This document shows positions 35,348-45,563 of a stretch of DNA of 64,000 nucleotides, piece after piece. The stretch lies in NCBI RefSeq assembly GCF_004359195.1, contig NZ_CP037954.1:992001-1056000 (forward strand), given 5' to 3'. The notes under the pieces are model-generated. The model saw only the letters and a program-made list of their open reading frames with translations, ran no database searches and was not told the DNA's origin. Made by a program: the position numbers and the translations under genes. The stretch comes from Chryseobacterium salivictor (GTDB taxonomy: Bacteria; Bacteroidota; Bacteroidia; Flavobacteriales; Weeksellaceae). The stretch's first letter is position 1; the number at the start of each line of letters is the position of its first letter.

Positions 35348-35938
35348 ATGTCGATTTCGCTTTTAGAAAAATATTTACCGGACCAATGTTTACCGCATCT
35401 CAAGAAATGGTTTGGCGGTTATCCCATCCATATCAAAATCACCAGAGGTAGAAATTCCAAACTGGGCGATTATCGCAAAATGCCGGACAAATCGCATCAG
35501 ATCACCATCAATTCAACCTTACAGCCGCAGCTTTTTTTCTTTGTTCTGACTCATGAGCTGGCGCACTTATTAGCATTCGAAAATTTCGGTCACCGGATTT
35601 CACCACACGGAGCGGAGTGGAAACATACCTTCAGAACAATGCTTTTAGAAAGTATTTCGGTGTATGCTGAAGATTTAAAACCCATTATTTTTAAATTTTT
35701 AAAGTCTCCCAAAGCCAATTTTATGTCGAGTCCGGATCTGGTAAGATACTTCCACATCGAGGATTATGAAGATGAAACTTCGTATATTGAAGATCTGGAT
35801 GTAAAAGACCGGTTCATTTACAGAAAGCAGATTTATATCATTGAAGAAAAACGTAAAAAAAACTATCTTTGTACACAGCTCGATACCGATAAAAAATATA
35901 TTTTTAAACCTTTGGCACGAGTAGAAAAAATAAGTTAA
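35348..35938 (+). CDS. SprT-like metallopeptidase-fold protein
   Basis: It has 196 residues with the zinc motif HELAH at 69-73 and a downstream SPHGAEWK segment (H87 the likely third ligand), as in the SprT/Spartan family. The natural substrate is unknown; SPRTN itself cuts DNA-protein crosslinks. The C-terminal ~60 residues are a small beta-rich extension. Its stop is 2 bases before the mannose-1-phosphate guanylyltransferase ATG, so they share a transcript. Confidence 0.85.
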   Translation: MSISLLEKYLPDQCLPHLKKWFGGYPIHIKITRGRNSKLGDYRKMPDKSHQITINSTLQPQLFFFVLTHELAHLLAFENFGHRISPHGAEWKHTFRTMLLESISVYAEDLKPIIFKFLKSPKANFMSSPDLVRYFHIEDYEDETSYIEDLDVKDRFIYRKQIYIIEEKRKKNYLCTQLDTDKKYIFKPLARVEKIS

Positions 35939-35940
35939 AT

Positions 35941-37023
35941 ATGTCTATGTCAAATAATTACTGTGTGATAATGGCAGGAGGAATCGGAAGTCGGTTCTGG
36001 CCAATGAGCACTCAAAAATACCCAAAACAGTTTCAGGATATTTTAGGAACAGGCCGAACGATGATTCAGCAAACCTACGATAGAATTAAAAAAATTGTAC
36101 CAGTTGAAAACATCTATGTTATCACCAATAAGGAATATATCTCGCTCACGGCCGAACAATTGCCCGAAATTAATCCGGAAAATATTGTAGGTGAACCGAT
36201 GATGAAAAATACGGCAGCCTGTAATATTTATATGGCCAAAAAGATCGCCGATAAAGACGCAGATGCCAATATCATTGTGCTTCCCGCAGATCATTTAATT
36301 TTAAAGGAAGAGACTTTTCTGCAAAAAGTAGAACTCGCTTTTAGTTTGGCAGAGGAAAATGATTATCTGATCACTTTGGGAATTAACCCAACACGTCCTG
36401 ATACCGGTTACGGCTACATTCAGTTCGTTGAAAACAACAATTCTGACTATTTTAAAGTTAAAACCTTTACCGAAAAACCCGATTTGGAAATTGCCAAAAC
36501 CTTTCTGGAAAGCGGTGACTTCCTGTGGAATGCCGGGATTTTTGTCTGGAATGTAAAATCGATTCTTTCTGCGTTTGACCGTTATTTGCCGGAAATGACC
36601 CAGAATTTTGAAAGCTGCGAGTACAATTCGAAAGATGAAGAGCGGTGTATTGACTTGATTTATCCTAAAGTAAATAAAGTTTCGATTGACAACGGGATTT
36701 TGGAAAAAGCAAAAAACGTGTACGTTATTCCTGCAGATCTGGGTTGGAGCGATTTAGGAACCTGGACTTCAATTTATGAAAATGCCGAAAAAGGGGAGCA
36801 TGAAAACTCGGTCAATACGAAACATGTGGTCACCTACAACTCAAAAGGGAATTTAATTAAGTTGAAAAATGTGAATAAAGCCGTTGTGATCGATGGATTA
36901 GAAAATTTCATTGTGGTGGATACCGAAAAAGCACTTTTAATTTGCCCGAGAGAAAATGACCAGCTCATCAAAGATTATGTGCATGACCTGAAAACATTGA
37001 AAAAAGGTGAGAAATTTATGTAA
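35941..37023 (+). CDS. Mannose-1-phosphate guanylyltransferase
   Basis: It makes GDP-mannose from GTP and mannose-1-phosphate for surface sugars and protein glycosylation. The 360-residue protein has the nucleotidyltransferase signature GGIGSRFWP at 13-21 and KYPKQF at 26-31, LPADHLI near 118, and EKPD (167-170) before FLWNAGIF. There is no phosphomannose-isomerase domain at the C-terminus, so it is a single-function ManC. The minus-strand glycosyltransferases that follow may use its product. Confidence 0.9.
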   Translation: MSMSNNYCVIMAGGIGSRFWPMSTQKYPKQFQDILGTGRTMIQQTYDRIKKIVPVENIYVITNKEYISLTAEQLPEINPENIVGEPMMKNTAACNIYMAKKIADKDADANIIVLPADHLILKEETFLQKVELAFSLAEENDYLITLGINPTRPDTGYGYIQFVENNNSDYFKVKTFTEKPDLEIAKTFLESGDFLWNAGIFVWNVKSILSAFDRYLPEMTQNFESCEYNSKDEERCIDLIYPKVNKVSIDNGILEKAKNVYVIPADLGWSDLGTWTSIYENAEKGEHENSVNTKHVVTYNSKGNLIKLKNVNKAVVIDGLENFIVVDTEKALLICPRENDQLIKDYVHDLKTLKKGEKFM

Positions 37024-37034
37024 AAAAAGGTCAT

Positions 37035-37075
37035 AAAAAAAAATTCCTTTCATTGAGTTGAAAGGAATTTTTTTT
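37035..37075. terminator. Bidirectional terminator
   Basis: A-rich ATTCCTTTCA pairs with TGAAAGGAAT, with long A and T runs outside, between convergent guanylyltransferase and heptosyltransferase-like genes. Confidence 0.85.
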
Positions 37076-38039
37076 ATACCAAATCGATAATCCTTTGAAT
37101 ATTAATTTCTTCTAAACAGGCCCAGTCGCCGCGATAACATTCTTTATCACCAAAAACAGAGCAAGGTCGGCAGGTTAAATCCTTGACCTGAACGATGTCG
37201 TTTTCACTTTGTCCGTAGCCTAAAAATCCGGCGTAAGGATGGGTAGATCCCCAAACGGAAATGCATCGGGTTCCCACCAGACTTGCCAAATGCATATTGG
37301 CAGAATCCATCGAAATCATTACTTCCAGTTCTGCGATTTTTTGTAATTCTTCTTTTAAATTCAGTTTTCCTGCTAAATTTTCGGTATTGGGGATTTGCCG
37401 TTGCCAGTCGCCGAGAACGGTGATTTCATTTTTGCCGCCGCCAAAAAAATAGACTTTATGGTTTTGTGCCAGGATTTTAACGACCTCAAAGGTTTTTTCT
37501 AAAGGAAGCATTTTTCCTTTGTGCTGCGCGAAAGGTGCAATTCCGATTCCTTTTTTGGTGATGTTTTTCTGTGGATATTGATGAGAAAGTTCGAGGTTGA
37601 AATTCATCGCACGGAAGACATCTGCGTACCGTTCGCTGGTCGGTTTTAGCTTTTTTTTATCCAGATTCCAGACATCTGTAAGGGCTTCCTTTTCCTCTTT
37701 TCCTTTGTTGATTTTAAAGACTTTGAACCCATTTTTAATAAAAAATAAATCGAGGGTCTTTGTTCGGATCACATCGTGTAAATCAGCAATATAATCGGGT
37801 CTGTATTCTTTTAATAAAGTTCTGCCTAATTTTCGCAGCCCCCAGAAACCTTTGTAATCGTCGACATCAATTCCCCTGAAAATAAGATTAGGAATGCCTT
37901 CAAATAAATCTTTGAAGTTATCCCGGGAAACCATGACCACCTGTACATCGGGATTCTGCTGAAGAAACTCGGTGAAAACGGGAACGGTCATCGCGACGTC
38001 TCCGAAAGCGGAAAAACGATATGCTAATATTCTGATCAA
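37074..38039 (-). CDS. Glycosyltransferase family 9 (heptosyltransferase-like)
   Basis: The 321-residue GT-B enzyme shows the WaaF/WaaC-type C-terminal site: MISMDSANMHLASLVGTR, then SVWGSTHPYAGFLGYG. An SLxxxPxxxGxG-like N-terminus (YRFSAFGDVAMTVPVF) is also present. It probably adds a sugar to lipopolysaccharide or a related glycan; the donor is not certain. Its start overlaps the sufE stop (ATGA), an odd partner. A cysteine cluster near the end (CRPCSV) is typical for this group. Confidence 0.87.
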   Translation of the reverse strand: MIRILAYRFSAFGDVAMTVPVFTEFLQQNPDVQVVMVSRDNFKDLFEGIPNLIFRGIDVDDYKGFWGLRKLGRTLLKEYRPDYIADLHDVIRTKTLDLFFIKNGFKVFKINKGKEEKEALTDVWNLDKKKLKPTSERYADVFRAMNFNLELSHQYPQKNITKKGIGIAPFAQHKGKMLPLEKTFEVVKILAQNHKVYFFGGGKNEITVLGDWQRQIPNTENLAGKLNLKEELQKIAELEVMISMDSANMHLASLVGTRCISVWGSTHPYAGFLGYGQSENDIVQVKDLTCRPCSVFGDKECYRGDWACLEEINIQRIIDLV

Positions 38040-38455
38040 GACTTTAATTGAAAGGCGACTGCGTAAAACTTAATTTGCTTGGTCATTGCCATCAAACCAT
38101 TGGCTCGTGACGGCGAAAGGAACTCCTGCAATCCGATTTCTTCAATGAATTTAAAATCAGAATCTAAAATTTCCTGGGTTGTATGACCGCTGTAAATAGA
38201 GACTAAAAGTGAGATGATTCCTTTGGGTAAAATCCCGTCAGAATCAGCATTGAAGTATAGTTTTCCCTCTTTGAATTCTGCATCAATCCATACTTTTGAC
38301 TGGCAGCCTTTAATTAAATTGTCATCGGTTTTCCGGTCTTCAGGTAATCCTTTCAGTTCTTTCCCAAGATCGATAATGTATTCGTATTTCTGTTCCCAAT
38401 CTTCCATAAATGCGAATGCATCTACGGTTTCCTGCTGTTTTTCTTTGATGGTCAT
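38036..38455 (-). CDS. sufE: Sulfur acceptor protein SufE
   Basis: SufE takes persulfide sulfur from the SufS cysteine desulfurase and passes it to the SufBCD Fe-S scaffold. The 139-residue protein has the sulfur-carrying cysteine C51 in LIKGCQSKVW and the family length. No other suf gene is present. It overlaps the glycosyltransferase start by 4 bases, and has its own -7 element at 38474-38481, so its promoter probably also drives that glycosyltransferase. Confidence 0.93.
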   Translation of the reverse strand: MTIKEKQQETVDAFAFMEDWEQKYEYIIDLGKELKGLPEDRKTDDNLIKGCQSKVWIDAEFKEGKLYFNADSDGILPKGIISLLVSIYSGHTTQEILDSDFKFIEEIGLQEFLSPSRANGLMAMTKQIKFYAVAFQLKS

Positions 38456-38473
38456 TGCTCAGTTCAATTTGTG

Positions 38474-38481
38474 CAAAGATA
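38474..38481 (-). promoter_or_regulatory. -7 promoter element for sufE
   Basis: The minus strand reads TATCTTTG, 19 bases before the sufE ATG, in the gap after the upstream glycosyltransferase gene. Confidence 0.5.
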
Positions 38482-38493
38482 AGAAATTCGGTG

Positions 38494-39591
38494 TTAGAAA
38501 TTTTCTTCAACAACCTGTTTGAATAAGGCGAGGATTTTGGGTTCTTCCTTTTCCCAGCACAGCTCCTGTGAAGCTCTTTCCAATTCAGGCTGATAGAATT
38601 CGCGTCCTTTTGCAATAACTGTTTTTATTTTTTCTGCAAGATTAAGCGGATCGTGATTTTCAACAATTTCTCCCACTTTAAACTGGTTGTAAACCCGCAT
38701 CATTTCAGGGAAATTGATTAAAACCAAGGGAACCCTTGCCTGAATACAGTCTGAAACCTTATTAGGTAAGGAATAAAGATAGCTGACACCACCGTTTTCT
38801 TCAATGCTTAAAGCGACATCCGCCGTTTTCGTTAGTTTTCTAAGTTCTGTTGGAATTAACTTTCCTAAAAACACAACTTTGTTTTCCAATCCTTCTTTTT
38901 TTACAAGCGCCTCGTATTCCGTTCTTTTGGGGCCGTCGCCGGCAATTTTAAAAATAACATTGTCTAAATGTCTGGTGGCTAAAATGGCTTGAGAAATTCC
39001 CCTCGACTGGTTAATAATTCCTTGATAGAGCAGGATTTTTGGATTATTTTTCGGTATATCAATTGGCTCTGAAATTCGCCTTGGGATATTTCTTACAACC
39101 ACAGGATTTACGCCATATTGATCAGCGAACCATTCTGCGTAGCTGTAACTTTCCGTCATCATATATTTGATGTTGGGCACCAGTTTTTGTTCTAAAAATC
39201 TCCATATTTTTTGCGAAATTTTACCTTGGATGGCAGGCATTTCAGTAAAGATTTCATGACTGTCAAATAGAAGTGGGATATTTAATTTTTTAGAAATGAG
39301 TGTATTGGGCAACAGCGCATCCAAATCATTCGCAAGGAGGATGGTGTTTTTATCGGCATTCTTTTTAAGTTCTTTATAAAGTTTCCAGTTGAATTCTGCG
39401 TAGGCAGTTTTTAACGAAGATGAAAAATGTTTTATCCGAAGGAATTTATAAGGACGGTGCATTGCTCCCGCGCCTCCCCAATCATTTCCTATTAAAAGTA
39501 CTTCATATCCATTTTTATGCAAAGTTTCGCACACCTTTTCAATTCTTTGGTCGGTATACAAACTGCTAAATGCTGAAACAATAACTTTCAT
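38494..39591 (-). CDS. Glycosyltransferase (GT-B, family 4-like)
   Basis: The 365-residue protein has two Rossmann domains. The C-terminal one has the nucleotide-sugar site LLYQGIINQSRGI, IAGDGPKRTEYEALV and the acidic SIEENGGVSYLYSLPNKVSD segment of GT4 enzymes. It lies in an operon with a small membrane protein upstream (9 bases). Sugar donor and acceptor are unknown; envelope polysaccharide or glycolipid is likely from its neighbours. Confidence 0.85.
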   Translation of the reverse strand: MKVIVSAFSSLYTDQRIEKVCETLHKNGYEVLLIGNDWGGAGAMHRPYKFLRIKHFSSSLKTAYAEFNWKLYKELKKNADKNTILLANDLDALLPNTLISKKLNIPLLFDSHEIFTEMPAIQGKISQKIWRFLEQKLVPNIKYMMTESYSYAEWFADQYGVNPVVVRNIPRRISEPIDIPKNNPKILLYQGIINQSRGISQAILATRHLDNVIFKIAGDGPKRTEYEALVKKEGLENKVVFLGKLIPTELRKLTKTADVALSIEENGGVSYLYSLPNKVSDCIQARVPLVLINFPEMMRVYNQFKVGEIVENHDPLNLAEKIKTVIAKGREFYQPELERASQELCWEKEEPKILALFKQVVEENF

Positions 39592-39600
39592 AATGCGTAT

Positions 39601-39819
39601 TTACGATTTTTTCACCAGATGATAAACCTGAATACCGCAAAGCACAGCGTTGGGAATAATAATCGGCCAAAGATAATTGCTGTAAATACCATATAACACA
39701 AACAGGACACAACCGATAAGATTGATAATTCTGATTTTCTTGATGTCCTTCAGCGCAAAACTCAAAACGATGAAAAAAGATGCAGCGTAACCGATGTAGT
39801 TGGTAATTTCGGGAGTCAT
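39601..39819 (-). CDS. Small three-span membrane protein
   Basis: It has 72 residues with three hydrophobic spans and short charged loops (KDIKKIR in the first loop). This size and pattern resemble SemiSWEET/YgjV-like small membrane proteins, but no transport motif is secure. It is 9 bases upstream of the glycosyltransferase start, so they share a transcript. A frame on the same strand that overlaps it is a shadow. Confidence 0.7.
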   Translation of the reverse strand: MTPEITNYIGYAASFFIVLSFALKDIKKIRIINLIGCVLFVLYGIYSNYLWPIIIPNAVLCGIQVYHLVKKS

Positions 39820-39978
39820 AGTATTCTTTTTTGAGAGACAAACGTAATGATTTTCACTGAAATAAGAAAATCATTTCTGCCATTTAGTCTTGAATTGATT
39901 TTGGTAAAGAATTTGTAACTTACATAGAGAATTTAAAGATTTTTATCTATCTTCAATTAACAGACGAGAAACAATAAT

Positions 39979-42498
39979 ATGGATAGTCAATTTTCAAACG
40001 GTTTGAATCAAGTTTTCAAACACAGTAAAGACGAAGCAAGACGCTTGCACAGCGAGTTTCTTAATACAGAGCATTTCATCTTAGGAATGATTAAAACAGA
40101 CAACTCTGCCAAGGAGATCATGCATAATTTGGGAGCCGATTTAACCCAAATCAAAAGAAAAATCGAAACCATGGCCGTGGCCAGTTTAAACCCATTTTCT
40201 GCAGAAAGTGAAAAGATATCTTTTACCAAAATGGCTGACCAAGCCGTGAAAAGGTCGGAATTGGAATGCAGACAGTACCAAAGTTCAGAAGTGAATACCG
40301 TTCATTTGTTACTCGGTATTCTTTATAAATCAGAGGATCCTACGACCAGTATTTTAAGTTCGTACGATATCGATTATGAAAGAGTAACCAAGGAATATCA
40401 GACGATGTTGAAAAACTCAGGACAAAGTCCTAAAATGAGTGCATACGATGATGACGAAGAACGGGAGGAATTCGGACAAATGAGAAGACCTACCGGCAAT
40501 ATTGGCACCGGTAAAAGCAAAACACCCACTTTGGACAACTTCGGAAGAGATCTTACCACGCTTGCCCGGGAAGGAAAACTGGATCCGGTAATCGGTCGTG
40601 AAAAAGAAATCGAAAGGGTTTCACAGATTTTATCCAGAAGGAAAAAGAATAACCCTCTTTTAATCGGGGAGCCTGGTGTTGGTAAATCGGCAATAGCAGA
40701 AGGTTTAGCTTTACGGATTCAACAGAAAAAAGTTTCCCGGGTTCTTTATGGAAAACGCGTGATTACTTTAGATCTGGCAAGTTTAGTGGCTGGAACAAAA
40801 TACCGTGGTCAGTTCGAAGAGAGAATGAAAGCCATCATGACCGAACTGGAAAAAAACCGCGATGTCATTTTGTTCATCGATGAATTGCACACGATTGTTG
40901 GAGCAGGAAGTTCAACCGGAAGTTTAGATGCTTCCAATATGTTTAAACCTGCGCTCGCAAGGGGCGAAATTCAATGTATTGGTGCCACGACTCTTGACGA
41001 ATACCGACAGTATATCGAGAAAGACGGTGCTTTAGAAAGACGTTTTCAAAAGGTAATGGTAGAGCCAACTACCGTGGAGGAAACCGTACAGATTTTAAAT
41101 CAAATTAAAGACAAATACGAAGACCACCACAATGTGACTTATACCGATGAGGCGATTCTGGCTTGTGTGAATTTAACCGCACGGTATATTACCGACCGGT
41201 TTTTGCCGGATAAAGCGATCGATGCAATGGATGAAGCAGGTTCCAGAGTGTATATTAAAAATATGAAAGTTCCTACCGAAATCATCGAACACGAAAAAAG
41301 CATCGAAGAAATTAAGGAACTGAAACAGGCAGCAGTTAAAAAGCAGGATTACCTTGAAGCACGAAAACTAAAAGATGAAGAAGAGCGCTTGCAGATGGAA
41401 CTAAATGCAGCGCAGGAACAGTGGGATAAAGATGTCAAAGAGAAAAAAGAAATCGTAGACGAGGAAAGTGTCGCGGAAGTGGTTTCTATGATGAGTGGAA
41501 TTCCGGTAACCAAAGTCGGTAAAAACGAACTCGATAAACTGGCACAGATGGAAACGATACTTAGCGGAAAAGTAATTGGACAGGCGGATGCGGTGAAAAA
41601 AGTGGTGAAAGCCATCCAAAGAAACAGAGCCGGTCTGAAAGATCCAAACCGTCCGATCGGAACTTTCATTTTTCTGGGAACAACCGGTGTTGGTAAAACA
41701 GAACTTGCAAAAGTAATGGCTCGTGAACTCTTTGACTCTGATGAAGCTTTAATCAGAATCGACATGAGTGAATACATGGAAAAATTCGCGGTTTCCCGCT
41801 TGGTCGGTGCGCCTCCGGGATATGTGGGTTATGAAGAAGGCGGCCAGCTGACCGAAGCGGTTCGCAGAAAACCTTATGCGGTGGTGCTTTTAGATGAAAT
41901 TGAAAAAGCCCATCCCGATGTATTCAATATCTTGCTGCAGATTTTAGATGAAGGTTTTGTAACCGATTCTTTAGGCAGAAAAATAGACTTTAGAAATACA
42001 ATCATCATTTTAACCTCTAATATTGGAACCAGAGATTTAAAAGATTTCGGCGACGGAGTCGGTTTTGGCACCAATGCGAAGAAATCAAATACCGATGCAA
42101 GAGCCAGAAGTACCATTGAAAATGCCCTGAAGAAAGCTTTTGCTCCTGAATTCTTAAATAGAATTGACGACATCGTGATCTTTAATAACCTAGAAAAAGA
42201 AGATATTTCTAAAATTATCGATCTGGAATTGGCTAAACTCTACAGCCGTCTCGAAAAATTAAACTACAAAGTTGAACTGACAGACGATGCTAAAGAATTT
42301 ATCGCTGAAAAAGGTTGGGACAAAGACTTTGGAGCCAGACCTCTGAAACGTGCCATCCAGAAATATATCGAAGATCTTTTGGCAGAAATGTTGGTGAACA
42401 AACTGCTGACCGAAGGCGGAACGGTAGTCTTGAAACTGAATGAAGCCAAAGACGGTTTAGAAGGTGAGCCTGTTAAAACTAAAGCAACGGCAAAATAA
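39979..42498 (+). CDS. clpC: ATP-dependent Clp protease ATP-binding subunit ClpC
   Basis: This AAA+ unfoldase feeds proteins to ClpP. The 839-residue protein has an N-terminal Clp repeat domain (1-150), a first ATPase with GEPGVGKS at 230-237, and a UVR-like helical region (about 455-485, [17 protein letters not shown]). A second ATPase follows with GTTGVGKT at 567-574, then a C-terminal D2-small domain. The UVR motif and lack of a long middle domain identify ClpC rather than ClpB. Monocistronic with a strong terminator at 42516. Confidence 0.95.
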   Translation: MDSQFSNGLNQVFKHSKDEARRLHSEFLNTEHFILGMIKTDNSAKEIMHNLGADLTQIKRKIETMAVASLNPFSAESEKISFTKMADQAVKRSELECRQYQSSEVNTVHLLLGILYKSEDPTTSILSSYDIDYERVTKEYQTMLKNSGQSPKMSAYDDDEEREEFGQMRRPTGNIGTGKSKTPTLDNFGRDLTTLAREGKLDPVIGREKEIERVSQILSRRKKNNPLLIGEPGVGKSAIAEGLALRIQQKKVSRVLYGKRVITLDLASLVAGTKYRGQFEERMKAIMTELEKNRDVILFIDELHTIVGAGSSTGSLDASNMFKPALARGEIQCIGATTLDEYRQYIEKDGALERRFQKVMVEPTTVEETVQILNQIKDKYEDHHNVTYTDEAILACVNLTARYITDRFLPDKAIDAMDEAGSRVYIKNMKVPTEIIEHEKSIEEIKELKQAAVKKQDYLEARKLKDEEERLQMELNAAQEQWDKDVKEKKEIVDEESVAEVVSMMSGIPVTKVGKNELDKLAQMETILSGKVIGQADAVKKVVKAIQRNRAGLKDPNRPIGTFIFLGTTGVGKTELAKVMARELFDSDEALIRIDMSEYMEKFAVSRLVGAPPGYVGYEEGGQLTEAVRRKPYAVVLLDEIEKAHPDVFNILLQILDEGFVTDSLGRKIDFRNTIIILTSNIGTRDLKDFGDGVGFGTNAKKSNTDARARSTIENALKKAFAPEFLNRIDDIVIFNNLEKEDISKIIDLELAKLYSRLEKLNYKVELTDDAKEFIAEKGWDKDFGARPLKRAIQKYIEDLLAEMLVNKLLTEGGTVVLKLNEAKDGLEGEPVKTKATAK

Positions 42499-42515
42499 CT
42501 TTTCAATTAACCTAT

Positions 42516-42557
42516 AAAAAAAACCGTCCTGTCAGTATGTTGACAGGACGGTTTTTT
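42516..42557. terminator. Bidirectional terminator between clpC and sodC
   Basis: AACCGTCCTGTCA and TGACAGGACGGTT form a 13-bp perfect stem with a 6-base loop, flanked by A and T runs. Confidence 0.9.
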
Positions 42558-42579
42558 ATTTTAATAAAAGCAGGATGTT

Positions 42580-43083
42580 TTATTTAATTTCTATACATCC
42601 AACTCTGCCACCTGCATTTCCGGTGGGCTGGGTATGGAAATCATCTTCACCTGCATGAATGATAATTGATTTTCCGATAATATTTTTGGAGTCATCCTTA
42701 CACCCCAAACACCAGTTGTCGGTTTTGAAAACCAGTCTCGCAGTTCCATCTTTGTCGGCAACCAGATTCCCGATGTCGCCCATGTGAAATTCGCCATGTT
42801 CCCATTTTCCGTGTTTTTCTGCCGTGGGATTCCAATGTCCGCCTGCAGAACTTCCGTCAGCCGCCGAGCAGTCTCCTTTTTCATGAATATGTACGGCGTG
42901 GATCCCCGGAGTTAATTTGTAAACATTCAGGTCCATTTCGACATTTTTACCCGTTTGAGAAAATGCAGCCGTTCCCTGAGTGGCGGTTCCGCTTTTAGAA
43001 TTGATGACATAAGACTTTGTGGTGGTGCAGGATACAGCAACAATTGCGCTGCATAGCAACATAGAAAATGAAGAGATTTTCAT
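42580..43083 (-). CDS. sodC: Cu/Zn superoxide dismutase, lipoprotein
   Basis: It converts superoxide to O2 and H2O2 in the periplasm or envelope. The 167-residue protein has a lipobox (VAVSC, Cys 19). Metal ligands are H65, H67, H83 (bridging), H91, H100, D103 and H143. The structural disulfide would be C72-C163. Length and motifs are full. It is divergent from a TonB-dependent receptor. Confidence 0.93.
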   Translation of the reverse strand: MKISSFSMLLCSAIVAVSCTTTKSYVINSKSGTATQGTAAFSQTGKNVEMDLNVYKLTPGIHAVHIHEKGDCSAADGSSAGGHWNPTAEKHGKWEHGEFHMGDIGNLVADKDGTARLVFKTDNWCLGCKDDSKNIIGKSIIIHAGEDDFHTQPTGNAGGRVGCIEIK

Positions 43084-43235
43084 AATATTTATTTTGAGGT
43101 TAATGTAAATAATTGTTTTTGAATAAGCTAAAAGATAATTTAAAATACCATTCGGTTTACAAATTTAACCATTCGGTAGATTATATTTTCATCAAAAGCC
43201 ATTCCGTAATAGATTTGCGGTATAAAATTCTCATC

Positions 43236-45455
43236 ATGCAGCCTTTCATTATTTCTAAAGTTCTCCTTTTTGTGTTTTTTTTGGCAGGCATTTTTTCCAA
43301 TGCACAGATTACGGTGTCGGGGAAAGTTAATTTCAAAAATAAAGGGATCAAAGATATTTCGGTCACTTTAAAAGATACTTACGACGGTGCAACAACTGAC
43401 GAAAATGGAAACTATTCTTTTGAAACCACTGAAAAAGAAGCGCAGGTCTTGGTTTTTTCAAATTCTAAATTTGTCGAAGTTGAGAAACCAATTTTGATCG
43501 GAACGGAAAATCTTAGCGTTAATTCTGATCTTGAAGAACAGATTTCTGAAATTGATGCCGTAGTTATTTCTGCCGGTTCCATTGAAGCGAGTGATAAAAA
43601 AAGAGCGACGGCACTGTTAACTCCAATTGATATTTACACCACTGCGGGTGCAAACGGACAAATTTCTTCCGCTTTGGAAACGCTTCCCGGAGTTCAGAAA
43701 ATCGGTGAGACCGAAGGATTATTTGTCCGCGGCGGAACCGGCGAGGAAACTAAATTTTTTATGGATGGAAATTTAGTCAACAATTTTTTCGGAAATTCAG
43801 TTCCCGGGATCAAAGCGATGGATCGGTTAAATACGTCTTTATTTAAAGGGAATGTATTTTCCAGCGGCGGATATTCTGCTGTTTACGGACAGGCATTATC
43901 TTCAGTTTTGGTCTTGGAAAGTATCGGTTTCCCGGAAAAGAATTCTGTAGAGTTAGGGATTTCGCCTCTATTTGTAACTGCGGGATTTCAAAATGTAAAC
44001 GGAGAAAAATCGAAGTCTTTTGGTGTTTTTGGTTCGTATTCTAATCTGGGATTAATGACGAAATTAATTAAATTCAATAATGATTTTACCAAAGCTCCCG
44101 AAAGTTTTGGGACCAACTTTAACTTTAGATTAAAAAATAAAAAAGGAGGAATCCTGAAATATTACGGAAGTTTTGACACCAATACAATCGGATTGCAGAC
44201 AGAAAGTTTAGAGCCGAATATCGATTTTGATCAGACTTTTTTAAAAGGGAAAAACACTTTTCATAACTTATCTTTCAGGCAGAAATGGGGCGAATATGTG
44301 ATGAATTTAGGAAGTTCTTATACTTTTAATTCCAATTTTATTCACCTTAGCAATACGTATGAAAACGCAGAAATTAATCCAAATTCAATAGAGATTAAAG
44401 GAAATTATTTCAATGTGAAAGGCGTGGTAGAAAGAAAAATCAATCGGATTTCAGCGGTTAGAGGCGGTACTGAATTTAATCAGGCCCGCGAAATAACGGA
44501 TATTGAAATATCGCCCGTTCCTTTTCAGTCCCATCATCAAATTACCTCTTTTTTTGCCGAAACAGATTTAGGTTTCAGCAACCATTTGTCAGCGAAAGTT
44601 GGTGTAAGAACTGAATATTCATCAGCAGTTAATCAATGGAATCTGTCGCCAAGATTGGCGATGGCGTACCGGATTTCAAAAAGCTGGACCAGTTCTCTGG
44701 CGTATGGAATTTTCTATCAAAACCCGGAACAGAAATATTTCGGAAACAATCCGTTGAATGATCAAAAAGCCGAACATTATATTTTGCAGGTTCAGAAATC
44801 GGAAGAGGGCAGAAGTTTTCGCCTGGAAGCTTTCTACAAAAATTACAGCGATTTAATTAAAACAAAAGTCCTGAATTATCGTCCCATCGCCATTAATAAT
44901 AACGGAAATGGTTTTGCCAAAGGTTTCGAAATTTTCTGGCGGGATAAAAAGTCAATCAAAAATATCGACTACTGGATTTCATATTCTTATCTGGATTCCA
45001 GGCGTAATTTCCTGAATTATGACCAAAGTTTATTTCCCAATTTCGCGGCAAAACACACGCTTTCTGTCGTGGCTAAAAAATTTGTCACCGACTGGAAAAC
45101 CGGTTTTAATCTTTCTTATTCTTACGCTTCCGGAAGACCGTTTTATAATTTTCGAACAGAAGAAAATGGAGAGTACTATTTGAACAGTCAAGGGAAATTA
45201 AAAGATTTTAATGCTTTGAATTTCAGTTTAAATTATCTGCCAAATCTGGGTAAAAAAGACTCCAAAGCATTTACAGTATTGGTATTGTCTGTGAACAATA
45301 TTTTGGGACAAAAGAATATTTACGGCTACCAGTTTTCAAATGACGGCTTAAGAAGTAAACCGGTTTTACCGTCTGCCAGCACTTTTGTTTTTATCGGAGC
45401 TTTCATCAATTTTGGTATTGACAGAACGCAGGATGCAATAAATAACAATCTTTAA
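43236..45455 (+). CDS. TonB-dependent outer-membrane receptor
   Basis: The 739-residue protein starts at the ATG at 43236, which gives a signal peptide (MQPFIISKVLLFVFFLAGIF, cleaved near SNAQ); an in-frame ATG at 43113 only adds a tail of mixed residues. Next come a CarboxypepD-regulatory-like domain (VSGKVNF... to about 115), a plug domain with ALETLPGVQKIGETEGLFVRG, and a barrel. The substrate is unknown; the gene next to it encodes a small secreted protein of the same transcription direction. It is divergent from sodC. Confidence 0.88.
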   Translation: MQPFIISKVLLFVFFLAGIFSNAQITVSGKVNFKNKGIKDISVTLKDTYDGATTDENGNYSFETTEKEAQVLVFSNSKFVEVEKPILIGTENLSVNSDLEEQISEIDAVVISAGSIEASDKKRATALLTPIDIYTTAGANGQISSALETLPGVQKIGETEGLFVRGGTGEETKFFMDGNLVNNFFGNSVPGIKAMDRLNTSLFKGNVFSSGGYSAVYGQALSSVLVLESIGFPEKNSVELGISPLFVTAGFQNVNGEKSKSFGVFGSYSNLGLMTKLIKFNNDFTKAPESFGTNFNFRLKNKKGGILKYYGSFDTNTIGLQTESLEPNIDFDQTFLKGKNTFHNLSFRQKWGEYVMNLGSSYTFNSNFIHLSNTYENAEINPNSIEIKGNYFNVKGVVERKINRISAVRGGTEFNQAREITDIEISPVPFQSHHQITSFFAETDLGFSNHLSAKVGVRTEYSSAVNQWNLSPRLAMAYRISKSWTSSLAYGIFYQNPEQKYFGNNPLNDQKAEHYILQVQKSEEGRSFRLEAFYKNYSDLIKTKVLNYRPIAINNNGNGFAKGFEIFWRDKKSIKNIDYWISYSYLDSRRNFLNYDQSLFPNFAAKHTLSVVAKKFVTDWKTGFNLSYSYASGRPFYNFRTEENGEYYLNSQGKLKDFNALNFSLNYLPNLGKKDSKAFTVLVLSVNNILGQKNIYGYQFSNDGLRSKPVLPSASTFVFIGAFINFGIDRTQDAINNNL

Positions 45456-45519
45456 TACGGTTCAGAAAAGAAAATTAACCCTTCGGAGAGAAAGAATTTC
45501 ATCCGGCTTTTACCTCAAT

Positions 45520-45527
45520 TACCTTTG
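45520..45527 (+). promoter_or_regulatory. -7 promoter element for the secreted protein
   Basis: TACCTTTG matches TAnnTTTG, 36 bases before the ATG at 45564, supporting that start over the upstream one. Confidence 0.5.
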
Positions 45528-45563
45528 ACTTATCAAAACCATAATCATCAAAAATTTAAAACA

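Noticed and set aside
43113..43235. Upstream start of the TonB-dependent receptor
   Set aside because: The added 41 residues lack signal-peptide character; the ATG at 43236 gives a classic signal peptide.
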